Positions 46,543-57,200 of a DNA stretch of 64,000 bases are shown in pieces. Source of the stretch: Lytechinus variegatus. Lineage: Eukaryota; Echinodermata; Echinoidea; Temnopleuroida; Toxopneustidae. Every line of letters starts with the position of its first letter. The stretch's first letter is position 1. The notes beneath the pieces were generated by a model. The model was given only the letters and a program-made list of their open reading frames with translations, ran no database searches and was not told the DNA's origin. The translations under genes and the position numbers were made by a program. The stretch covers positions 3,596,001 through 3,660,000 of the forward strand of contig NC_054752.1 in assembly GCF_018143015.1 (NCBI RefSeq), in the 5' to 3' direction.

Positions 46543-46945
46543 AAGCCTTGCTAACACTGTGCGACTCGTTGCGATCCAAATTTCAAAGAAATAACATTTG
46601 ATACAAACGAACATTCCAACCAATACACTATTAGCGATCGTAGTTCAGAATTTATGGTAGGACTACAGAAATCGAAATTCGGTCTAGTTCGAGCCTCCCT
46701 GTAGGAATGAAAACAGATTCAAATCAAAATCGTGATGACGTAATCATCAACTGCAACTTGTAGGCGATTTGGACTTTACTCCGACCACAGGGCTTGCCGC
46801 AAAGCAAAATTATGATTTTATCATTCCTCACATTATGCCGAACTTCAAATGAAATCTTACTTCTTGGAGCTTTTACATTTAACGCAAAATGAGATTTATT
46901 AAAGAATCGCGTCGCAACGAATCGCATTGTGTGTGCCGGGCTTTC
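46543..46945. mobile_element. Inverted-repeat element with GCAACGAATCGCA arms
   Basis: AAGCCTTGCTAACACTGTGC plus GACTCGTTGCGATC at left pairs with GCGTCGCAACGAATCGCATT and TGTGTGTGCCGGGCTTTC at right. The 400-bp body has no gene. Confidence 0.68.
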
Positions 46946-46949
46946 AGTG

Positions 46950-47955
46950 ACGGATCCGGGTAACTAGCAAATTATCCAATGTGTATTGTCCTTCCATGCA
47001 TGATTTTTTTTTGGTTGAATTGATGATTTTTTTAAATCATAAAGTCACTGTGACAAACTCTGTATACTATACATCCTACATGGCATCAAATTCAGCAGAA
47101 AAAGGAATATTACACCTACAAAATATAAACAATCCTTTCAATCTTTTATTTCATACTGCACAATAAATAATCTACATAAACAAAGTCTCTCATTTAATGA
47201 AGATGCATATGAATATTTTTAGGGTACTTCTATTTCCACATGAAAGTCAACCCAAAATGTAATTTTTCTTAAAGCAAATAACAAACATAATTATTATATA
47301 TATCTCGTCTCATGGCGATAAACATCTATGAACATTTCATAACTGACGATTTTTTACGTGCGCATCGATATTGGCAATACAGTGCACCCTTTCATTGTCA
47401 GCTTTCTCATTTCAGGTGGTTTTCACAAATAGGTGGCCGGACGTACAGACTTGATGGAACCGCTCATATGAGCCCTACAAAACAGTGTCCTTGCTCTCAA
47501 AAATGTTGAAATTTAAGGGCTGTCAGTCACAAAATGTATTCAAAACATTCAGTCACTTTGAAAATGTTTATAAACATTAAAAAAAACATCTCGTCTGTGC
47601 TAACAATGCTCCTGGGACAAGGAACCTGTAACACAAAAGTTAGCGATTGATCATACACTTGATGTTTACGATTGATTGTACACTGTGTTCGATGCAATCA
47701 TTCGTAAGGACATTGTTTGCATTAAGGGCCCCAGGTTCCCATATATGTCTGTGTACAATATGGTTGGCAATCCACTCTCTACATAAACAAACTTTAAAGC
47801 AGTACATTTGGGACCCAATGTATTTATCCTCCTGTTTGATGCGTACCAGACCCTAATCAAACTCTTTTCCACTTCAGCTGCATTCTTTGTCTTCTTCTAA
47901 ATGATCTCCCCCTCTCTTCTCTCTCTCTGTGAAGAGTCATCTTTTTTTGAGGAGA
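46950..47955. other. AT-rich intergenic DNA
   Basis: No gene or element recognised. GCGATTGATCATACA and ACGATTGATTGTACA form a short direct repeat at 47643-47685. Confidence 0.5.
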
Positions 47956-47957
47956 GG

Positions 47958-48479
47958 TACAGTGAGTGGTGCTCAAAAGTAAGTGAACCCCATCAGAAGA
48001 TGCACTCCTTCCTGCCGAGTGTTAAACGTAGACAACAACACTGCAATGTCCGGCGAGCCTTGGAAAACAGACTCTGTAGAATGTATTAAACATCTTAACT
48101 CTTGACTTCACAATCAATACAGGGTATTTATATTGCGCACATATCCATTGTGTTAGGTGCTCAAGGCGCTCCTATATTACCCGGCTAAGCTAGGCGTTCA
48201 TAGCGCACACAGCTTTTTGAGGAATTACTTCCTACCCGTACCCATTTACCTCACCTGGGTTGAGTGCAGCACATTGTGGATCAGTTTCTTGCTGAAGGAA
48301 ATTACCCCATGGCTGGGATTCGAACCCATGACCCCCTGTTTCAAAGTCAGAAGACTAATCCACTGGGCCACAACGCTCCACACTTCACCATCAAATATCC
48401 CTAAAAGATAGCAGAACTTAAACACTTTTCAATATGTTCATCTTCTGGTGGGGTTCGCCAACTTACTAGCACCACTGTA
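47958..48479. mobile_element. Tc1/mariner-like MITE carrying a nested SINE
   Basis: TACAGTGAGTGGTGCTCAAA and AGTAAGTGAACCCCATCAGA at left are mirrored by TCTGGTGGGGTTCGCC and ACTTACTAGCACCACTGTA at right. TA flanks both ends. A SINE in reverse orientation (48117-48380) fills its right half. Confidence 0.82.
48117..48380 (-). mobile_element. tRNA-derived SINE, young copy
   Basis: On the minus strand, head GTGGCCCAGTGGATTAGTC, B box GGGTTCGAATCCCAGCC, tail GCGCAATATAAATACCCTG. Nearly identical over 260 bp to 58750-59013. Confidence 0.9.
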
Positions 48480-49189
48480 TAGACACCAGGCACCTTGAAA
48501 AAAGTCAGCGCCGCATCTCTCCCGCAGGAATCCTACAGGACGGTGCAAATGCAAAGACGCATAGCACCCTTGTAAGGGATTCCTGTAAAAAAAAAATGCA
48601 GCAATGACATTTGATAAGATGCCTTTCCTAGATGCTCTACGCCCGTGTCGCTTCGAGCCGCTACCGTCAGAGTCTATGCTGATCTTGTATCTCTTCCTTT
48701 AGTCATCTGAAAATCATCCAAACGATTCTTAGAGCTCATCAGAAACCTTTGGCAATGGTTCTATCATAGTGAGCAACTAGCCATTTTGTAGCCCTTTCTC
48801 TCCCTTTGAACAGCTGTTTTGTAGCCCTTTTAAAAAAGCTACAAAAAAGTAAACTGTCCATATGCAGGGCTCGACATGAACAGTGGCCCGGGCAACCAAA
48901 AATGAGAGTCGGGCCACCAAAATTCTGTCAAAGCCCACACTTAGTGGCCCGGTTGGGTTTCCAAAGATTTTTATAAATTGTAATGTTTTCTATTGTTTTA
49001 GGGCCACCAAATATATGAATTGATGATTTTGGTGGACTGATCGGGCCACTAAGAAAAGAGGTTAGTGTGGAGCCTTGCCAGATACATGTAATTTTCTTCA
49101 TACGCTTTAACGTCCTACAAAAGGGGTACAAAACGGCAAGTTTTGTCCATGTGGCTCACTGTGTATTCCATATGTCCAGCTAAAGAATC
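48480..49189. other. UBR3 3' flank with a GGCCACC fold-back repeat
   Basis: 48865-49078 starts GCAGGGCTCGACATGAACAG and ends TTAGTGTGGAGCCTTGCC, with GTGGCCCGGGC, TCGGGCCACCAAAAT and their inverses between, so it is a fold-back element. 48480-48860 shows no feature. No AATAAA was pinned as the UBR3 polyadenylation signal. Confidence 0.55.
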
Positions 49190-49311
49190 CCGAGGGGGGA
49201 TTCCCTCCACATGTTCATTTCTACATGGCCGACACTTGAAGGGGGGGGGAATCCCCTCCATACATGTATGGCAGTGGCTAGAAGGGAAAGCTCAGGGGGA
49301 ATCCCCTTCTC
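49190..49311. promoter_or_regulatory. Three kappaB-like palindromes
   Basis: GGGGGGATTCCC (near 49195), GGGGAATCCCC (near 49247) and GGGGGAATCCCC (near 49297) lie within about 115 bp at and below the UBR3 stop. Each fits the Rel/NF-kB consensus GGGRNNYYCC. Function is not shown; they could also be a small repeat. Confidence 0.3.
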
Positions 49312-49431
49312 CTGTCCAGCCCACCGTGGTGCCACTCCCACTTCTTGCAGTTGTGATCCAGGGCGTGGCTCCTCCACAGTTTCTCCAGGAGGGTGTGTCT
49401 CTGTTCACATAGAAAGAGTGGCTTGCCTCTC
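49278..49431 (-). CDS. UBR3: UBR3 last exon and C-terminus
   Basis: The acceptor is TTTCCTCAG. It codes [19 protein letters not shown] then [19 protein letters not shown], matching the vertebrate RGKPLYICKERY and SHTFDHINKRWGPHYNGL end. Vertebrate UBR3 stops after that Leu; here the frame runs on for 12 residues ([12 protein letters not shown]) to a TAG at 49278-49280. The extension is encoded by a GGGGATTCCCC repeat that recurs just downstream. Confidence 0.93.
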
Positions 49432-52400
49432 CTGAGGAAATAAAAAAGAAAAGGTCAAGATATTTAGAAATTAGGATTGAATCATTTGTTAGAAGTTGTA
49501 TGGTATGGAAACAGCTTAACATATTTGGGGGAGGTTTCACAAAGCTGTTCGTAAGCTACGACTTTGAGCGCAATTGGTGACTATTTCTTAAGCTAAATGA
49601 TATACCTCTAGGTATCAGACTTAATGAACAATTCTTTTTTTGTAGTTGGGACTGTCCCCACCTCCCTACTAAGCTTGTAAAAATCCTGAAACCACATGAT
49701 TACCAGTCAGCCAATCATAACAACCAATTATGCATTCATAGAATCAGAACTTAATCCTGATTGGCCAAGACATGGATGAATGCAATCAATACTCACTTGG
49801 GATCATTGTCTTCTTCACCATGCCTTAATCCTGATTGGCTAAGACATGTATGAATGCAATCAATACGCACTTCAGATCTATGTCTTCTTCACCATGCCTT
49901 AGTCCCACTTGGCTAAGACATGTATGAATGCAATCAATACGTCAGATTTCTTCACCATGTCTAAATACTGATTGGCTAAGAGAAGGGTGAATGCAATCAA
50001 TACTCGCTTGAGATCGATGTCTTCTTAAGCATGTCTAATTCCTGATTGGATAAATGCAATCATTACTCACTTGAGATTGATGTCTTCTTAACCATGTCTT
50101 AATCCTGATTGGCTAAGACATTAATGAATGCAATCGATACTCACATGAGATCAATCGTAATTGGCTGAGACATTAATGAATGCAATCAATACTCACTTGA
50201 GATCAATGTCTTCTTCACCATGGCTGTCCAGGTAGAGAGAAACCCATGTGCATTTTCTGTCCCCTCTGATCAGCAACATTGCCGAGGAATTGATGTCAAG
50301 GTAGATGGCAGTTCCTTTGCCACAGTAATAAGCATGCTACAAAGACAAAGAGTGGAAAGTATAGAATACAGAAGGTAGAGATTAAAAAATGATGTTATCA
50401 ATGTTAGGATTGTCCACTTATCATGAGAACTTTTCAGGCATCTTGTGTAACCACTACCAAACTTATCACTACTGTTCCTACTTGTAAACATCACCTTAAA
50501 ATCGACAATGACCACAATACTTTTTCGGATATCAATTTCATAACTACCATCACCATTGCCACCACCACCACCACCATTATCATCACCACCACCACCACCA
50601 CCGCCACCACCATCACCACCAGCTCCATCATCACCATCTTCATATCCCTCCTAATCATCCTCATCAGAACACAGCACTTACCTTCGATACATTCTCCAAC
50701 ATCCTTATTCATCACTTCGATTTTTCCAACCATCTCTACAACCACTTATTCATCAATACCATCTCTAAAACCACTACCAACACTACCATAACCCCCTCGT
50801 CACCCCTTCCAATACACACCATCTTCATATCCCTCCTAATTATCTCAGCAGAATGGTTCTATGAAATTGGATCTGGCGAAAATTGCTCTGATGGAAAATC
50901 TTGATGTTAAGCCAAACATAAAATGTAACCTCCAAAACTATAAAAAAAACCCTAATCCACAGTACATTTACATTATTCTGAATAAGATAAGATATTTTAT
51001 TCGTCTTTCTGTCTGCACATACATTTTATCTTACAAGTGTGATTTCACATTCTACAAATGAAAATCAATTAACCATAAATCATTGTTACAGTAGAGAAAA
51101 AAGAAACACAGCAAATAACTAATTACGTATTGAGAGAAAGACAAGGAGAACCCCTGAAAAAGCAAGGCTTGTAAGGCTAGGGTCTCCTTTGTTTCAAGTA
51201 CATGACTAAATAGTATTCAGTGTGTAAATGTGATATCCTTAAAAATACAAAAGAAACAAAACAACTAAAAAAAGCAACAACAATAAAAAAAAGACAAACT
51301 AAAACTAATCAATGACAAAAAACACATTGCTTGAATGTACAATTATGAAGTCTAATAAACTAACAACAATATGATATAATTAAGGGATATATGATGGAAG
51401 AAGAAATAAGTATGGATAACATGGCATGAAAAAAAAGGAAGATCGTATGTATAAATACTAATAGTAAAGTAAAAAAAACAAAACATGACAAAGGTAAAAG
51501 ATACACAAGAACAGAATACAAAAGGAAAAAAAACATGGGCTGACCCTCTGCAGAAGAATCCAGTTAGATAAGATACAAGATAAATAAATATTGATATATC
51601 ATAACATTCTCCAGTCTTATATACAGTTTTTATAGGCTCCAAAATTAAAAAATAACATAGTATAAAAAAGCATATCTTAACCTAGAGCAACTCACAAATA
51701 ACAAACACTATTATAATCCTAACTCTCAGCCTATGCCCTCTGAGATATTGACAGGAGAAAATGTTGTGTCACCAAACAGAACACACCACTTAACTTGATA
51801 CTTTCTCCGACAACCAAATTCATCATGACTACCACCACCACCAGCATCATCAGCAATACCACTGCCACTACGACAACCAACACCTCACCACCAGCACCAC
51901 CACTCACCATCTTCATCTTCCCTCCTGATCATCTCAACAGAACACACCGCTTACCTTGATACCTTCTCCGACGTCCTTCTCCTTCACCTGTCCCTTACAG
52001 CAGGTGGCTCCCCAGCAGACCAGCTTGCCGCAGATCAGACACACCAGGGGCCTGTCCGGCTTCTTCTTGCACATGGTGCACACCTGCTGGTTGTAGCGTT
52101 TGAAGAGGGCATTGTAGTCTTGAGGCAGCTGGAGCAAACGCGGAAGGTAGTAGGTGGGACTAGCCATCAGGAGATCCTGATCAAAATGGAAAAAAAGATT
52201 GTTGTAAAGAAGGAATTTGTGGAACCATGATAGAACAAGGCAGCACATGAATTGACATGGTACCGAATCACTCTTGAGGCAATCAGAGAAGACAGGGAAG
52301 GAAGTAGGTGGGACTGACCATCTGGAGAACCAGATAGGATTGGACGACGGGATTGCTTCTGATTTTTGCTTCTTTACTCAGTTACACTCAGTTCTGAAGA

Positions 52401-54185
52401 ATGCTTTCAACTGTGTGCTTTCTCTGCCTACTTTAGCAACATCTGTATAGAAGGATGACTTGACTATACGGACCCCAAAATATGGGTTCCCTTGAATGAA
52501 ATTCTCCATTGAAACATATCAAAGTAAAACCCTTGTGCTAACGACCACCTGTTCAGACACACTACTTTTTTGTTTCCCTTTGGTTTCACTGTAACATCCT
52601 TTTCTTTGGATTTTTAGAACAAGATTGTATGGAAGAGGAAGAATTTCTTGAGAATTACCTTTGCCGCTGTGTGGGACCTCTTCACAAACTCGCAGTACGG
52701 ACTACAGAGTGCTGTTATGATGGAGGTAGGCTCTCGTCTGGCTGGGGGCTTGAAGCATTGTGCTGACAGCAAACCAGATGAGCTCTGAGCCTGGTCAGGG
52801 TCGGTAAGGCACAGGAACGCTGCCAGTGTACGAAACTCATCCTCCGGATTCTATATTACAATAGAACAGAAAAGGGATAAGTTTGGGTGACCATACAACA
52901 TGGTAAAACTACAACAAATTAGTTTGATACCATACCTCATACACTGGCAAATCTTCATCAAACAGGTACTGTTGGACCAAAGCAACAATCCTTAACCACG
53001 GGAGGCACTAGTGAACTAGAGTAGCCTTGACAGTCATGGGTGACCACACAACATAGTACAACTGAAACAAATTGGTTTAATATCTCACGACTTACCTGAC
53101 ACACTGGCAAGTCTTCATCAAACAGGTAGTGTTGGACCAAAGCAACGATCCTCAACCACGGGAAGCACTGATGAACTAAAGCAACCTCGACAGACAAGGG
53201 TGACCACACAATATAGTACAACTGAAACAAATTGGTTTAATACCTTATGGTTTACCTGACACACTGGCAAGTCTTCATAAAACAGGTAGTGTTGGACAAA
53301 AGCAACGATCCTCAACCACGGGAAGCACTGATGAACTAAAGCAACCTCGACAGACAAGGGTGACCACACAATATAGTACAACTGAAACAAATTGGTTTAA
53401 TACCTTATGGTTTACCTGACACACTGGCAAGTCTTCATAAAACAGGTAGTGTTGGACAAAAGCAATGATCCTCAACCACGGGAAGCACTGATGAACTAAA
53501 GCAGCCTCGACAGACAAGGGTAACCACACAATATAGTACAAATGAAACAAATTGGTTTAATATCTTATGGTTTACCTGACACACTGGCAAGTCTTCATAA
53601 AACAGGTAGTGTTGGACAAAAGCAACGATCCTCAACCACGGGAGGCACTGGTGAACTACAGCAGCCTCAACAGTCTTGGGTAACCACACAACATAGTACA
53701 ACTTAAAACCAAAATGGTTTAATACCTCACCTCACACACTGGCAAATCTTCATCAAACAGGTAGTGTTGGACCAAAGCAACGATCCTCAACCATGGGAGG
53801 CACTGGTGAACTAAAGCAGCCTCGACAGTCTTGGGTGACCACACAGCTTGGTACAACTATACCGGTAAGAACAAAGGGAAAATGTGACTGAATGGAAGAG
53901 AGTTAGAAAAACAAACATATATATCAGTATGTAGTCCATATCAATATAAAAAATAATGGTGAATTGTACTATGACAAACATGGGGAAATTGGTGTCTCTT
54001 GATATTTCAGCATTAATATTATTGTCACCCTCCTCATCATTATCCTCGCCACCACAACCACAGAAACCAATGCCACCATCACCATCAGCAGTATCATCAT
54101 CATCTCCATCATCATTAACAACATCATCATCAACATCATCACCATCATAATCTTCTTCACCATAATCATCGCCATCATCATCATT

Positions 54186-54220
<35 letters not shown>

Positions 54221-57200
54221 TATCATCATCATCATCATCATTATCATCATCATCATCATCAACAACATCATAATCATCATCATCATCATCACCACCACCA
54301 CAGCCATCATTATCATCACAATCATCATCATCATCATCATCATCATCCTCATCTTCATTATCATCTTCTTTACCAACATTGTCATCATTACCATGATCAT
54401 TATCATCACCATAATCATCATCATCATCATTGAAATCATGTTACCCTAATGAGCCAATTATGGATCAGTCCAAATCTTATTTACTTTGTCATATGATGAC
54501 AACTGTGATTTTGATCAATGTCAACTACCATGTCAAGCACCATAACAACATCAACTAACGTCCCATTTACAAAACAATTCAAAGAAGTTTCATTTGACTG
54601 TCACTTAACATCAAACACAATGCCACCTTAAAAAAACCCCTAACAACCGATATGGATCAGCAGAAGCATTTTGTGCACCTAATGTTCGTCTTCTGGGGCA
54701 TTTCTCAAAACATTTCAGTCTAATTTCTGGAAAAGCACATTGAAACGTGTGTCATGCACACATGGTCAACATATCAGTAGAGTGTCAATAAACTTACAAG
54801 CTATAATGATTTTGTGAAACAAGCTCCATTACGGGATGCTTACCTGAAAGGAAGAACTAGAAACAAAGTCTGCGTGTTGGTAGAGATTGGTTTGACTAAG
54901 CTGTGAGATGACGTCACTTAACAACCAAGCCATTCCAATTTCTTTCTCCTTCTTCTCAGACTGATGGTTTGATAAAAGACAGAAGAAAAAAATATATCTT
55001 TTTAAAAAAATCATAAACATACAGTGAAATGGGGATCAAAGAGGTTTCATAGCACTCAATACAGATGGTGCAACAGAAATTGTAGAATTTTTGTTTTAAC
55101 TACCTGGAAAAGACCTTTTAAAATTTTGATTTTATTAGCCAGGAGTGATGCAAAGGGCATGAAAGGAACTCCTCCTATGCCCTGAGGCAACTGCCGCCAG
55201 AAAAACAGTCTTGATGGAGGGATGCCTTGCCGATAGGTTCCTCGGGAGGCTTGGCCAAGACGTCAAGAACTGATTCTAATTTGATTTGTTGTCATCTTCA
55301 ACAAGTTGTATTTTACTATTTTGTATTACATGTATGTTATCTTTGTTAAGTCACATGGATTGGAAAGGAAGACCTTCGGGTTATAGTTATTTAGTTAATC
55401 TTTTTCCTTCCCCGGCATCCATGTGACTCTCCTTATCCTGTTGTTTGTATATGTTGTTTATGTGTTTGATTATGCTAAATAAATAATAATAATAACCTTT
55501 GGAAGACTCCAGGAAGGAGCTGGTTTGGGATTAGCAGGTCGTTTCAGGAAGAAAGCCAGAAAAATTCTGCCAAAAGGGGGGGGGGTGGGGGTAATAAGCC
55601 AGTTCGTAGTTCCTTTCTGCGCAGATCAAAAGATTCTACGCATGATCAGAAGAAGGTCATTTGTACTAAAGTGACATGGTGCTTTAAAATCTAATGAGAT
55701 AAGCACCAACTTTGATGTCTTGATTATTCATATATTCTTTTGAATTGTCGTTTTCATTTACATCCACAAAAAAAACAACAATGCTTCCACGAGCGACTGG
55801 TATTTCACAGTTTGTCAAGTACATTGTGCAGCATGCTAAGATATGCATTCAAAGTAGGAATGCAACAAATACCTTCATCAAGTGTTCATTGGTGTGCTAT
55901 TCTAGTCACCTGGTCTATTCAATTTCTTCATCCTGCTATGTAAGGCAAGCTTACGTAATATCTTGCTTTGAAATCTGCCTATCATGATAATTTGATAAAT
56001 GACTAATTTCTGATTTGACCTAATCTGCATTTTATCTATTTTTTCTTAAGTATTAATTTGATAATCTTGTTTTTTTTTCCATTCATATTACAATGAAGGT
56101 TAATTTATATAGAAGTATTGTAATTACATGTTGAATTTATTGCTATTTTGTGTTATTCCATGTAGACACCAGCCAATGTGGAGAACCTCTCGACAGAATT
56201 TTCAATTCTTTTAGGTGATCCCCAGGCATTGGCTGGTGCTCAATTTTACATTTCTGTTGTAATGTTTCTATTGCTGTCATGTTTTCTTGCCTGGAAATGA
56301 AATAAATAAATAAATGATGAAAGAAATGAAAGGTCATTTGACCAAAATTGCCCATGAAGTAACTACGAACTAGTCTATTGAGACCCCTGAACCGTTGGAG
56401 AAACCCTTGTGTACGGATCACCAGACCACAACAATCATACTACTACTAATAATGAATATCTAAAGAACAGACGGTATACATTACCTTTAAGGGTCTGCCA
56501 CTGCTCTGCCAGGCTCTCCTCTCAGACTCCGGCAGCCTACAGCTCAGGGAGGCCAAGGCTTGGACATAGACCAAATGGTAGACAGTACTTACGATACACT
56601 GGAACAATGCTGGAGGGGAGGGCAGGGAGAAAACAAGGATGGTTTGATGAGAAATAAACTTGTGGAGTATGTCACAAAACAAAGAGTAAATCATTTCACT
56701 AATAGCTGTTAATGGTATGTCTGCCCCAGAATAATATTGATTTTAATTGATAGACAAAAATCAAACAAGCATAAGCTGAAAATTTCATCAAAATCGGATG
56801 TAAAATAAGAAAGTTTTGACACTTTTGTTTAAGTTTGACACTTTTGTTTAAGTTTGACACTTTTGTTTAAGTTTTGCTTATTTTTCACAAAACAGTTATA
56901 TGTAAATGAGAAAGTAGATGATGTCCCTCACTCAATATTTTTTTTTTAATTATAAAATATATTATATTTTACAGATTTGACAATAATGACCAACTTGACT
57001 AACCCCACAAAATCTTTTAACAATGGTAATACCGCATATTCAGGGAGGAATAAATCTTTGTTTAACATGCAAATGGAAAAATCAAAATAGTGAGTGGGTG
57101 ACGTCATCAATCCCCTCTTTTGCATACCGACCAGGATGTGCATATAACTGTTTTGTGAAATTGAACGAAACTATAAAAATGTCATAACTTTTTTATTTCA

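Noticed and set aside
49143-49435. Plus-strand open frames with Gly/Pro-rich products
   Set aside because: They are antisense to the last UBR3 exon, whose minus-strand reading matches the conserved C-terminus.
53969-54439. 156-codon methionine-rich frame on the minus strand
   Set aside because: Product of the CAT trinucleotide repeat in a UBR3 intron.
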